64,000 nt of DNA from JAICIG01 sp035532215 (GCA_035532215.1 DATKRK010000416.1:22959-86958), one strand, 5' to 3'; shown: positions 35,810 through 44,156, counted from the stretch's first letter. Notes: a model not told the origin generated them from the letters alone. Numbers and translations are program-made.

Positions 35810-37201
35810 ATGGATCAGGCAAAACTCGATCGCTATTTGGAAGAGTACGGCGCCAAATTCGAAGCTGATTTGTGCGAACTGCTCAAGATTCCCAGCGTCA
35901 GCGCCGATAGCCGCCACCGCCCCGACGTCCGCCGCGCCGCCGAGTGGGTGGCGGGGCAGTTCCGCTCGCTGGGCCTGACGGTCGAACTTTGCGAAACCGC
36001 CGGCCATCCGATCGTCTACGCCGAATCGCTGGCGGCGCCCGGCGCCCCGACGGTGCTGGTTTATGGCCATTACGACGTGCAGCCGCCCGATCCGCTTGAC
36101 GAATGGACTTCGCCGCCGTTCGAGCCGACCCGCCGCGACGGCAACCTTTATGCCCGCGGCGCCACCGACGACAAAGGCCAGATGCTCACGCACGTCAAAA
36201 GCGCCGAAGCCTGGCTCCGCTCCGAGGGCCGGCTGCCGATCAACCTCAAGTACCTGATTGAAGGCGAAGAAGAGGTCGGCAGCGAACATCTGGAAAAATT
36301 CATCGCCGAGCAACGCCAGCGGCTGGCCTGCGACGTGATCGTGATCAGCGACACCAGCCAGTTCGCCCCCGGTCAACCGGCCATTACTTACGGACTCAAG
36401 GGCATCGCCTATTTCGAATTGCGGTTGACTGGGCCGAACCAGGACCTGCACTCGGGCACGTTCGGCGGCGGCGTGACCAACCCGGCCAATGCGCTGGCCA
36501 AAATGCTGGCCGCGCTCGTCGACGACCAGGGCCGGATTCAAGTGCCCGGCTTCTACGACGACGTCGTGCCGCTTTCCGCCGCCGAACGCGAGCAATTCGC
36601 GGCGCTCGGCTTCAGCGAAGAAGAGTTCATGGCTCAGATCGGCGTCGATGGCGTGACGGGCGAGGCCGGCTACACGACGCTCGAACGCCGCTGGGCGCGG
36701 CCGACGTGCGATGTGAACGGCTTGTGGAGCGGCTATCAGGGCGAGGGCTCGAAAACCGTGCTGCCCGCGCGGGCCGGCGCCAAGTTCAGCTTCCGTCTCG
36801 TGCCGAATCAGGATCCGCTCAAGATTCACAAGGCGTTGGAGGCCATGCTGCGGCGGCTCTGCCCGCCGGGCATCAAGCTGGAACTGATCCCCTTTCACGG
36901 GGCGCCGGGCGTGGTGGTTCCGCTCGACAGCCCTTACATGGCGGCGGCGGCGAAGGCCATCGAGCACGGCTTCGGCAAGCGCCCGGTGTTCATTCGCGAG
37001 GGCGGCTCGATCCCGGTCGTTTCGACCTTCCGCCAACTGCTCGGCGCCGATACGCTGCTGTTGGGCTGGGGGCAGAACGACGACAACACCCACAGTCCCA
37101 ACGAAAAATTCTGCCTGGCCGACTACCATCGCGGCATCAAGGCCAGCGCCTATTTGTGGCACGAACTGAGCCAAATATCGCACAAAGGCAGCGCTACCTG
37201 A
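35810..37201 (+). CDS. M20-family dipeptidase (carnosinase/CPG2-like)
   Basis: The ATG at 35810 follows GAGGTG by about six bases; the longer frame upstream runs through palindromic repeats and is not credible. The 463-aa product has the M20 metal and catalytic motifs: YGHYDVQPP (His ligand and catalytic Asp), GATDDKGQ (bridging Asp), EGEEEVGS (catalytic Glu and Glu ligand), and a terminal DDNTHSPNE with the last His. The lid region DLHSGTFGG is typical of the cytosolic dipeptidase group (Dug/CNDP-like). It probably cleaves dipeptides in the cytoplasm; no signal peptide is seen. It is a second M20 enzyme within 4 kb, but not close in sequence to the one at 31671. Confidence 0.92.
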   Translation: MDQAKLDRYLEEYGAKFEADLCELLKIPSVSADSRHRPDVRRAAEWVAGQFRSLGLTVELCETAGHPIVYAESLAAPGAPTVLVYGHYDVQPPDPLDEWTSPPFEPTRRDGNLYARGATDDKGQMLTHVKSAEAWLRSEGRLPINLKYLIEGEEEVGSEHLEKFIAEQRQRLACDVIVISDTSQFAPGQPAITYGLKGIAYFELRLTGPNQDLHSGTFGGGVTNPANALAKMLAALVDDQGRIQVPGFYDDVVPLSAAEREQFAALGFSEEEFMAQIGVDGVTGEAGYTTLERRWARPTCDVNGLWSGYQGEGSKTVLPARAGAKFSFRLVPNQDPLKIHKALEAMLRRLCPPGIKLELIPFHGAPGVVVPLDSPYMAAAAKAIEHGFGKRPVFIREGGSIPVVSTFRQLLGADTLLLGWGQNDDNTHSPNEKFCLADYHRGIKASAYLWHELSQISHKGSAT

Positions 37202-37330
37202 CGCGGCGGCAGTTTGGTATGTTAGGCGTATCGTTCACCTCCAGTGCCCCTGCGAGGCGGGCGGTGCCGTGCCCGCGAACGCTGCGCCGTTGACTTCTCA
37301 GACGGTTCGACAGAGTGTATAGAGGGATTC

Positions 37331-37516
37331 GTGATCGTCCATTATGATGGCTTCATTATTCTGTTGATTGTTCTTATGGGGCTTGTTCCGATTTGCCGCG
37401 GTGGTAAGTGGAATTGGAAGGTCGTTCAGCGCGGCAAGGCCCTCAGTGCTGTGTTCTGGTTTGGGTGGTTCTCGGCGCTCCTCGTCAGCCTGCTGAGGTT
37501 ATGTGGCCTGATCTAA
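37331..37516 (+). CDS. Possible small two-helix membrane protein
   Basis: A GTG at 37331 after AGAGGG would give 61 aa with hydrophobic segments at about residues 7-22 (FIILLIVLMGLVPIC) and 42-58 (FWFGWFSALLVSLLRL), separated by a basic loop. The frame extends upstream without a stop, but that part looks like random coding. The hydrophobic pattern supports a real gene; no family was recognised. Confidence 0.35.
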   Translation: MIVHYDGFIILLIVLMGLVPICRGGKWNWKVVQRGKALSAVFWFGWFSALLVSLLRLCGLI

Positions 37517-37575
37517 CACTACAGCGATAACGTGAAGCGTTTTATCGTGTCGTCGCAATAGCGGAGTCTCGTTCG

Positions 37576-37797
37576 ATGAGCCTGACCTTGGAACAGTTCG
37601 GCATCGACCGGCTCAGCCCCCAGCAGCGACTTGAGCTCATCAGCCTCCTCTGGGACAGCCTGCCCGCCGATGTTCCAATAACCGTTCCCGATTCGCAGTT
37701 GCGGGAGTTAGAGCGGCGAATCGCCGCCGCGGATGCAGACCCCGGCGCGGCCGAGCCATGGGAAGAGGTGCGTGCTCGCCTGTCGAAAAAGCCATGA
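37576..37797 (+). CDS. Putative addiction-module antitoxin (Pfam addiction-module component type)
   Basis: The 73-aa product (LSPQQRLELISLLWDSL, later LERRIAAADADPGAAEPWEE) has the pattern of the short addiction-module antitoxin family that normally precedes a ParE/RelE-type toxin. Here the following frame is only a 26-codon toxin remnant that starts in an ATGA overlap with this gene, and HicA follows in a second ATGA overlap. If the family assignment holds, this antitoxin has lost its own toxin partner. Confidence 0.75.
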   Translation: MSLTLEQFGIDRLSPQQRLELISLLWDSLPADVPITVPDSQLRELERRIAAADADPGAAEPWEEVRARLSKKP

Positions 37798-37874
37798 TCT
37801 CGCCCGTCGTCCTGCGTCCCGAAGCCGCTCAAGACGTGGAAGTGGCAGCAAACGGAGCGTTCTGGATCGAATGA
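37794..37874 (+). pseudogene. Truncated ParE/RelE-like toxin remnant
   Basis: The 26-codon frame begins at an ATG overlapping the antitoxin stop. Its sequence, MISPVVLRPEAAQDV followed by EVAANGAFWIE, matches the first strand and helix of ParE toxins (R-P-E-A-x-x-D-x). It ends at a TGA that overlaps the hicA ATG. The other ~70 residues of a normal ParE, including the catalytic or gyrase-binding part, are absent. It probably survives as a short leader that keeps translation coupled. Confidence 0.6.
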
Positions 37875-38059
37875 AGGTTAGGGAACTCATTAAACTTATT
37901 GAGGAAGATGGTTGGACGCAGACGCGAATGAAGGGAAGTCATCGCCAGTTCAAGCACGCTTCCAAAGCGGGGACAGTCACCGTGTCGGGCAAGCCGAACG
38001 TTGACGTACCGCCAGGCACGCTGAATAGCGTGCTGAAGCAAGCGGGACTTAAGGAGTAG
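37871..38059 (+). CDS. hicA: HicA-type mRNA interferase toxin
   Basis: The 62-aa product shows the HicA/YcfA dsRBD-like fold: MKVRELIKLIEEDGW, then RMKGSHRQFKH with the catalytic His (H24), and a C-terminal VPPGTLNSVLKQAGL helix. HicA cleaves mRNA and is neutralised by HicB, encoded 7 bases downstream. The start overlaps the stop of the truncated ParE-like frame, so expression may depend on translation from the upstream antitoxin. Confidence 0.9.
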   Translation: MKVRELIKLIEEDGWTQTRMKGSHRQFKHASKAGTVTVSGKPNVDVPPGTLNSVLKQAGLKE

Positions 38060-38066
38060 GTGCTAC

Positions 38067-38282
38067 ATGCAGTACATGGTGGTCATCGAACAAGGCCCGA
38101 CGAGTTGGGGCGCTTACGTCCCCGATCTTCCCGGATGCGTTGCAGCCGGGGAGAGCCGCGACGAGGTGTTGCAACTGATCCGGGAAGCCATCGAATTTCA
38201 CCTCGAAGGCCTTAAAGACGAGGGCGAGCCGATTCCGGCGCCGCATTCCTCGGGGGAACTCGTTGAGGTCCATGTCGATTAA
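38067..38282 (+). CDS. hicB: HicB-type antitoxin
   Basis: The 71-aa product has the HicB partial RNase H-like fold: VIEQGPTSWGAYVPDLPGC, VAAGESRDEVLQLIREAIEF and HLEGLKDEGEPIPAP. It ends after VEVHVD, so it lacks a separate DNA-binding C-terminal domain; in such cases repression may need another protein, possibly the addiction-module antitoxin upstream. A GGAG lies before the ATG. The pair is in the normal hicA-hicB order. Confidence 0.9.
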   Translation: MQYMVVIEQGPTSWGAYVPDLPGCVAAGESRDEVLQLIREAIEFHLEGLKDEGEPIPAPHSSGELVEVHVD

Positions 38283-38392
38283 CATTGCGCCTTTGCGTTG
38301 GCACGCGTTGGAATAACGCCATCCAAAGCAACGTATCAACGGTCATCGCTTTCTTTCGTCTGTTCCCCTGACGCCATCGCCAATCGCCTCTC

Positions 38393-39670
38393 ATGCTCGA
38401 CCGCAAATTCATCGTCGAAAACGCCGATCTCGTCCGCCAGAATTGCGAGCGCCGCGGGGCGCGCGCGGACGTCGATCAGTTCGTGGCCTTGGACGCCAAG
38501 CGTCGCGAGAAGCAGGTCGAAGTCGATCATTTGAACCAGAAGGCCAACGAGGTCTCGAAATCGATCGGCAAGGCCAAGGACGCCGCCGAGCGCGAAGCCC
38601 GCAAAAACGAAGGGCGGCAACTGCGCGAACAAACGGCGGCCGCCCAGGCGGAACTCGACGCGGCGCTGGCGGAAATGGACGTCATCCAGCGCACGATTCC
38701 CAACCTGTCGCACCCCGCCGCTCCGCTGGGCGCCGACGACCAGGCGAATCTCGAAATTCGCCGCGGCCGATCGCCGCAGCCCAAGTTCGATTTCAAGCCG
38801 CTCGATCACGTCGAATTGGGCGAGAAGCTGAGCCTGATGGATTTCGAGGGGGGCGCCAAGGTCGCCGGCCACGGTTTTTATTTCCTCAAGAACGACGCCG
38901 TACTGCTGGAGCTGGCGCTGCAGCGATACGCGATCGAATTGCTGATTGCCGAGGGATTCACGCCGACGATCACGCCCGACCTGGCCCGCAACGAAATCTT
39001 GCAAGGCACGGGCTACATCCCCCGCGGGCCCGAGACGCAAATCTATAGCATCGCCGATAGCGACCTGAGCCTGGTCGCGACGGCCGAGATCACGCTCGGC
39101 GGACTGCTGGCCGACACGATGCTCGAAGCCGAGCAGTTGCCGATCAAGGTCTGCGGCATCAGCCATTGCTACCGCACGGAAGCCGGCGCCCACGGCCGGG
39201 CGACTCGCGGGCTGTACCGCGTTCACCAATTCACCAAAGTCGAGATGTTCGCCTTCACCGAGCCTGCGGCGAGCGACGCGATGCTCGATAATTTTTGCGA
39301 ACTCGAATGCCGGCTGTTCGACGGGCTGGGCATTCCCTATCGCGTCGTCGACACGGCCACCGGCGACCTCGGCGGGCCGGCCTACCGCAAGTTCGACCTG
39401 GAAGCCTGGATGCCCGGCCGCGGCGAGAGCGGCGAATTCGGCGAAGTGACCAGCACCTCGAACTGCACCGACTACCAGGCCCGGCGGCTGGGGATTCGAT
39501 TCCGCAAGAAGGGCGAAAAGGGCACGACCTTCGTCCACACGCTCAACGGCACCGCCATCGCCATCAGCCGCGCGATCATCGCGATTTTGGAGAACTACCA
39601 GCAGGCCGACGGTTCGGTCCTCGTCCCGCAGGCTTTGCAAGCCTTCATGGGCAAAAAGCGAATCGGATAG
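38393..39670 (+). CDS. serS: Seryl-tRNA synthetase
   Basis: The product is 425 aa, the usual length. It begins MLDRKFIVENADLVRQNCER and continues into the long antiparallel coiled-coil arm (about residues 30-105) that binds the tRNA-Ser variable arm. The class II catalytic domain shows motif 2 (CYRTEAGAHGRATRGLYRVH) and motif 3 near the end (NGTAIAISRAIIAILE). It charges tRNA-Ser with serine in the cytoplasm. No clear Shine-Dalgarno precedes the ATG. It lies about 110 bases after hicB and probably has its own promoter. Confidence 0.96.
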   Translation: MLDRKFIVENADLVRQNCERRGARADVDQFVALDAKRREKQVEVDHLNQKANEVSKSIGKAKDAAEREARKNEGRQLREQTAAAQAELDAALAEMDVIQRTIPNLSHPAAPLGADDQANLEIRRGRSPQPKFDFKPLDHVELGEKLSLMDFEGGAKVAGHGFYFLKNDAVLLELALQRYAIELLIAEGFTPTITPDLARNEILQGTGYIPRGPETQIYSIADSDLSLVATAEITLGGLLADTMLEAEQLPIKVCGISHCYRTEAGAHGRATRGLYRVHQFTKVEMFAFTEPAASDAMLDNFCELECRLFDGLGIPYRVVDTATGDLGGPAYRKFDLEAWMPGRGESGEFGEVTSTSNCTDYQARRLGIRFRKKGEKGTTFVHTLNGTAIAISRAIIAILENYQQADGSVLVPQALQAFMGKKRIG

Positions 39671-39777
39671 TTGCGGTCCTCGCTCGAAGTGCAGGCGGTG
39701 AAGGCGCCCGTCGCTTCTGGTTCTGCTTGCACGGCGGCATACAATTGGCTTGTGGCCCCTCGCGTTCTTTGGCTGTT

Positions 39778-41274
39778 ATGTCGACCGAATCCGATCTCCC
39801 CGCGCCGTTGCCCGAAGAACCACTCGGCGAACCCAACGCCGGGCGAGGGCGCCCGGCCCTCCCTGATGACGCCGGGCGAGGGCGCCCGGACCTCCCTGAA
39901 GCGGAATCCGATGCCGGGCGAGGGCGCCCGGCCCTCCCTGACGCGCGCGACGGCGACGCTGAAATGCAGTTCGGCTATCGCCGGGCGGCGGCCAAGGTGC
40001 GCGAGTTTCCGCAGACGCCGGGCGTGTATCTGATGAAGGACGGCCGCGGCCGCGTGATCTACGTGGGCAAGGCCAAGAACTTGCGGTCGCGCGCGGCCAG
40101 TTACTTCTTGAAGGCGGCGGCCGACGACCGCCGCACGGCCGAACTGGTGCGCGAAATCTGCGACATCGACTACGTCGAAGCCGAAAGCGAAGTCGACGCA
40201 CTGCTGGCCGAAGCCCGGCTAATCAAGGACATTCAGCCCAAGTTCAACCAGGACCTGAAAGACGACAAGACCTTTCCGTACCTGGAAATCTACACCCGCG
40301 AGGACTTTCCCCGCGTCGAATTCACGCGCGAGCCGAGCGAGCGCGGCACGAAGCTCTACGGGCCGTTCGCCAGCGCCAGCGGCCTGCGCGGCGCGATCCA
40401 GGTGCTGCAAAAGATTTTCAAATTCCGCACGTGCAGCCTCGACATCGACGAGGGCGACGAAAAGTGGCGCTGGTTCCGGCCCTGCCTGCTGGCCAGCATC
40501 GACCAGTGTACGGCGCCTTGCAATTTGCGCATCTCGAAAGAAGAGTATCGCCGCGACATCGCCCGGCTGCGGATGTTTTTGGACGGTAACAAGCAGAAGC
40601 TGCTCAAAGAGATGCGCGAGGAGATGACCGCTCACGCGAAGGCTCTGCGCTTCGAGCAGGCCGCCCGGCTGCGCGATGAAATCCGCTTGCTCGAAACGCT
40701 CGATCAGCGCGGCGAACTCGACACCCACGAGCAGCCCGAGGTGTTCTACATCGACCCGAAAAAGGGACTGGCCGGGTTGAAAAAGGTGCTCAAGCTGGCC
40801 GAAACGCCGCGGACGATCGAAGGGGTCGACATCGCTCACCTGGGCGGCGGAGAAACGGTGGCCAGCCTGGTGCAATTCATCGACGGCTTGCCGTTCAAGC
40901 CCGGCTACAAGCGTTACAAGATTCGCGGCGTGAGCGGCATCGACGACTTTGCCAGCATTCACGAGGTGGTAGCTCGCCGTTTCCAGCGTCTGGACGCCGA
41001 AGGCGAAGCGTTTCCCGACATCCTGCTGATCGACGGCGGCAAGGGACAGCTCAACGCCGGCATGGAGGCGTTCGCGGCGCTGGGCATCCAGCCGCCGACC
41101 GTCATTTCGCTGGCCAAGCGGGAAGAAGAAGTTTTCCTGCCCGGCGTCGACGAGCCGCTGCGTTTAAGCCGCCACTCCTACGCCCTGCGGCTGTTGCAGT
41201 ACGTGCGCGACGAGGCCCATCGCTTCGCCCAGCACTACCACCACATTTTGCGGCGCAAGACGTTGGAAGGATGA
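39778..41274 (+). CDS. uvrC: Excinuclease ABC subunit C, short form with repeat-encoded N-terminal extension
   Basis: The GIY-YIG domain (GVYLMKDGRGRVIYVGKAKN), a Cys-rich linker, the UVR domain (ALRFEQAARLRDEI) and the RNase H-like nuclease domain are present. The nuclease Asp/His residues are seen in GVDIAHLGGG, IDDFASIHEV, LLIDGGKGQLN and DEAHRFA. UvrC makes both incisions in nucleotide excision repair. From the ATG at 39778 the product is 498 aa; about 40 N-terminal residues come from three palindromic repeat copies (AGRGRPALPD). An ATG at 39964 would skip them and give 436 aa. The protein ends directly after the nuclease domain, so the C-terminal helix-hairpin-helix domain of typical ~600-aa UvrC is missing. 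Confidence 0.92.
   Translation: MSTESDLPAPLPEEPLGEPNAGRGRPALPDDAGRGRPDLPEAESDAGRGRPALPDARDGDAEMQFGYRRAAAKVREFPQTPGVYLMKDGRGRVIYVGKAKNLRSRAASYFLKAAADDRRTAELVREICDIDYVEAESEVDALLAEARLIKDIQPKFNQDLKDDKTFPYLEIYTREDFPRVEFTREPSERGTKLYGPFASASGLRGAIQVLQKIFKFRTCSLDIDEGDEKWRWFRPCLLASIDQCTAPCNLRISKEEYRRDIARLRMFLDGNKQKLLKEMREEMTAHAKALRFEQAARLRDEIRLLETLDQRGELDTHEQPEVFYIDPKKGLAGLKKVLKLAETPRTIEGVDIAHLGGGETVASLVQFIDGLPFKPGYKRYKIRGVSGIDDFASIHEVVARRFQRLDAEGEAFPDILLIDGGKGQLNAGMEAFAALGIQPPTVISLAKREEEVFLPGVDEPLRLSRHSYALRLLQYVRDEAHRFAQHYHHILRRKTLEG
39837..39941. repeat. Three palindromic repeats inside the uvrC reading frame
   Basis: Copies at about 39837-39866, 39870-39898 and 39912-39941 share CGCCGGGCGAGGGCGCCCGG. 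They are the inverted orientation of the units at 35626-35703 and 58504-58566. All three keep the reading frame open and encode AGRGRPALP or AGRGRPDLP. Confidence 0.8.
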
Positions 41275-41454
41275 CGGGGATTTTGGATTTTCGATTGCGT
41301 GAATAGGCGTCGTGCCAGGCATTACTCCCAAATGCCCCAATTCAACGAGACGGAATCGAATTATGGTTCCTCGGCAGAATCTGTGGTTGGTTCCGGCCGC
41401 AGATCAAATGGAGGCGTGCGTTTTTTTAGGCATATCCGGGCAAATAAATGGGGT

Positions 41455-41612
41455 CGCAATGCGCGGACGAGATAATTCGTGATAGAATCTTCGTCGCCTG
41501 GTGAAACGGAGTCAGGCTCTGCTGGCGAGCAACCTGGCAAGGGATAACCAGGTCCGCACCGGGTAAATGACTCGCCTTGCCCTGACCCGCCGCGGCGGGT
41601 CAGGGCCTTTTG
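41455..41612 (+). ncRNA. Candidate structured RNA of unknown class
   Basis: On the plus strand a stem near 41463-41497 is followed by a multibranch structure: closing stem GAGTCA (41509-41514) with TGACTC (41568-41573), hairpin GCTC/GAGC (41516-41530), hairpin ACCTGG/CCAGGT (41532-41553), then a terminator-like stem-loop (41579-41606) and CTTTTG. A possible -10 (TAGAAT) lies near 41484. It does not match riboswitch, SRP RNA, tmRNA or RNase P sequences that I can recall. Confidence 0.4.
41579..41611 (+). terminator. Intrinsic terminator-like palindrome
   Basis: A perfect 28-base palindrome (41579-41606; arms GCCCTGACCCGCC and GGCGGGTCAGGGC around GC) is followed by CTTTTG. The stem is very GC-rich and the T-run is short. 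It would end transcription of the candidate RNA, and it lies about 120 bases before the next gene. Confidence 0.55.
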
Positions 41613-41730
41613 CGCTTTACAGCACCCCATTTATTTGCCCGGCCTTGCCTTGGAAAACGCAACCGCAGCCCCGCTAATCAGCGCCAAAATCACCACTAGA
41701 TTCTGCGGAAGAGCCAGAAAGGATTGAGCC

Positions 41731-42645
41731 ATGCAGTTCAACGAATGGGTAACGCTCTACGCCCATTACCGAGACTTGGCCTCAAAATCGGGCGCACGCC
41801 ACAACTCGGTTTATCGAACGTTCGAGACCTTTTACGACACGCACATCAAGGATGCAGAGAGCAGGCGCAGTGAGATGGATGCGAGCCATCTCCACATGGA
41901 GCGAGCGTGGTATAGCGAACGACGACCATATTACAACGTCTACCCGAAGATCATCCCGCACCTAACGGCCGTTCGTCTCGACTGCCCTGTCTCAGTGGTC
42001 GAGCCACCGGTGCCTTATCTATTGGTCCGGTTACCCGCCGCCGACAATCCTCTATCGTTTGCCCACGAAGGCCGCCCCTATAATCTTCGAGGAATTCTTT
42101 TTGGTGTTTTTGAGTTCCTCTACACTGGAAGACATCGCTTTGATATGTGGCTCGACATCGGTGAGACGGGAGTTGATGACCGACCCGTTTACACGCTTCG
42201 CAGCTTCAACTTCGACCGAGAACGATCCGTCGAGGAAGCGATCAATGAGGGGAAGACCGATCCCTCGATCAATTATGGCGTGCTGCTTCCCACCGATTTT
42301 CAGCTTCAAGCCATAAAACTGGTTTGTTGCCTCTGCCTGCTAAGAGGAGATCCCGATGTAATTGAGCCTGACGTTTTAGTCGACGATCAGGATAAATACG
42401 AGCAAACCGGGGACCAACGGTACGTCGAGAAAGCCCATCGGCGGGGCAAGGTAGGCTGGACCGTAGGCAAGCAGATCGAAAAAGCCCCTCACTGGCGACG
42501 GCCACATTTTGCGCTGTTCTGGACGGGAAAGGGGCGAACCATTCCCAAGATCGGGCTGCGAAAGGGGGCAATCGTCAAGCGAGCCGTGGTCGGCGAGATT
42601 CCCACCGGCTACCTCGACGATAAGGAGAAGCCCGGCGCAAGCTAA
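41731..42645 (+). CDS. Unrecognised 304-aa protein
   Basis: The ATG follows AGAAAGGATTGAGCC. The product is soluble, without signal peptide or membrane segment. It starts MQFNEWVTLYAHYRDLASKS, has a central region RFDMWLDIGETGVDDRPVYT and a basic C-terminus with KAPHWRRPHFALFWTGKGR. That basic motif recalls, at a distance, the RPHIRRGHWHGYW stretch near the end of AcrVA2-type proteins; the match is from memory and weak. Codon use is less GC-biased than in the neighbours (for example TTTGATATGTGG and AATTATGG), which fits acquisition by transfer. It lies 88 bases after the inverted-repeat element. No function is assigned. Confidence 0.7.
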   Translation: MQFNEWVTLYAHYRDLASKSGARHNSVYRTFETFYDTHIKDAESRRSEMDASHLHMERAWYSERRPYYNVYPKIIPHLTAVRLDCPVSVVEPPVPYLLVRLPAADNPLSFAHEGRPYNLRGILFGVFEFLYTGRHRFDMWLDIGETGVDDRPVYTLRSFNFDRERSVEEAINEGKTDPSINYGVLLPTDFQLQAIKLVCCLCLLRGDPDVIEPDVLVDDQDKYEQTGDQRYVEKAHRRGKVGWTVGKQIEKAPHWRRPHFALFWTGKGRTIPKIGLRKGAIVKRAVVGEIPTGYLDDKEKPGAS

Positions 42646-42789
42646 TCATTTCTGGGGCTGGGAATAAGGCAATTTTGTTCGCCGGCCAGGAATTGCGCTT
42701 CATTCTTTTTCGTTTCGTTTAATCAGGGCATTTGGGAGCAAAGCCCTCACAAGCTGCGAAATCGAAAATCCAAAATAATCGCAAAAAAT

Positions 42790-44061
42790 CTACGCCGCCT
42801 TGCGAACGTAGTCGAACTGCGACGCGGCCTTGTTCCAGCGGCGCAAGGCCATCGCCGCCATGTGCCCGCCAAAGGCGACCGAGAGCTTGAGCGCGTGCTC
42901 GAATGGGCTGCGGCGGCCGACGAGCGGAATGCAATCGAGATCGCACTCGGGGTCGGGATCGGTCAGATTCACGGTCGGCGGGGCGAAGCCGTCGCGCAAG
43001 GCGAGCGCCGTGATCGCCAATTCGACGCTGCCCGCGGCGTTCACCAGGTGGCCGAGCATCGACTTGGTCGAGCTCAGGCAAATTCGGTCGGCGGCGCTGC
43101 CCAAGGCGCGGCGAATGCCGCGCGTTTCGACCACGTCGTTCTGCTGCGTGCCCGTGCCGTGGGCGTTGATATAGCCCACGTCGTCCGGGCTCAGCCGGGC
43201 TTGTTTGAGCGTCGCCGAAATCAGATAGGCGAGCGATTCGCTTTCGGCGTCGAGCCCGGTGAGGTGATAGGCTTGGGCTTGCATCTTGCCGCCGATCACT
43301 TCGGCGTAGATGTCGGCTTCGCGGCGCAAAGCGTGGCTCAGGCGTTCGACGACGAACATCGCTGCGCCTTCGCCCATCACGAAGCCGCTGCGGCGGACGT
43401 CGAACGGGCGGCAGGCCTGCTGCGGATCGTCGTGCGTGGCCAGCACGCGCATGGCTTGAAAGCCCGCGGCGAACAGCGGATGAAACGTCTCGGCGCTGCC
43501 GGCCAAGGCGATATCGCATTGGTCATCGCGAATGGCGCGGACGGCCGACAGCACCTCGATCAACCCGCTGGCGCAGGCCGTCGAATGGCAAAGCCGGGGG
43601 CCTGTTAAGCCATAGCGATTGGCGACCAGAGAACACGCGGTATTCGGCAGCCATTGATGCCACCAAGGCAGATCCTTGGCGTGCGGCGCCGGCCAGCGGC
43701 CCGGCTGCTCGTCGAACCAGCCGGTATCGCCCATGTGGCCGCTTACGGCGCAGCCGAATCGCTGCGGCTCGATTCGCGCCAGATCGACGTGCGCGTCCGC
43801 CATCGCTTCGGCGGCGGCCTGCTGGCACAGGGCAATCGTTTTGAGCTGGCCCGGATACTCCAGCGAAGTCCGAACCGGGGCGCCGATGGCCAGGCCCGCG
43901 GGAATCTCGGGCAGCCCGGCCAGAGAGCGAACGCCGCTTTGCCCTCGGCGCACGGCTTGCCAGACGGTTTCGCGATCGTCGCCAACGGCGGCAATCAGAC
44001 CGATGCCCGTGATGACGATCGCGTCCCGCTCGGGGTTTAGCGTCGCAACCCCTCTGCTCAT
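42790..44061 (-). CDS. Beta-ketoacyl-ACP synthase II-like (KAS)
   Basis: The 423-aa product has the thiolase-fold KAS triad: C163 (STACASG), H301 (NAHGTGT) and H338 (GHLVNAAG), plus the FGGHMAA C-terminal loop. These enzymes condense acyl groups with malonyl-ACP in fatty-acid or polyketide synthesis. The ATG at 44061 is preceded by GAGGCGG; a GTG at 44085 would add eight residues. No other fatty-acid genes are adjacent, and several positions around the active site differ from housekeeping FabF (WHQWLPNTACSL), so it may serve a specialised acyl or polyketide pathway rather than primary fatty-acid synthesis. Confidence 0.88.
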   Translation of the reverse strand: MSRGVATLNPERDAIVITGIGLIAAVGDDRETVWQAVRRGQSGVRSLAGLPEIPAGLAIGAPVRTSLEYPGQLKTIALCQQAAAEAMADAHVDLARIEPQRFGCAVSGHMGDTGWFDEQPGRWPAPHAKDLPWWHQWLPNTACSLVANRYGLTGPRLCHSTACASGLIEVLSAVRAIRDDQCDIALAGSAETFHPLFAAGFQAMRVLATHDDPQQACRPFDVRRSGFVMGEGAAMFVVERLSHALRREADIYAEVIGGKMQAQAYHLTGLDAESESLAYLISATLKQARLSPDDVGYINAHGTGTQQNDVVETRGIRRALGSAADRICLSSTKSMLGHLVNAAGSVELAITALALRDGFAPPTVNLTDPDPECDLDCIPLVGRRSPFEHALKLSVAFGGHMAAMALRRWNKAASQFDYVRKAA

Positions 44062-44156
44062 CTTGCTCGCCGCCTCAAGGTGCACGTGAAAATGGGGCCG
44101 TTATCCCCAGCCCGCCATTTGGGGCGTCGCAAGGTAGCGAAATCGACCAACGGCGG

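Larger units (their letters stand above)
41436..41642. mobile_element. 207-bp MITE-like element with 19-bp perfect inverted ends
   Basis: CCGGGCAAATAAATGGGGT (41436-41454) is exactly repeated in inverse at 41624-41642. Similarity extends 8 bases further out (AGGCA conserved, three mismatches), so the arms are 27 bases with 24 matches. The interior encodes no protein but contains several hairpins and a strong palindrome followed by TTTT. No clear target-site duplication was seen. It may be a non-autonomous mobile element or a cassette carrying a structured RNA. Confidence 0.6.

Noticed and set aside
41455..41612. SRP RNA or cobalamin riboswitch
   Set aside because: The GGAAGGAAGCAGC loop of SRP RNA is absent, and AGTCAGG is only a partial match to the B12 box without its GGAGACC part.
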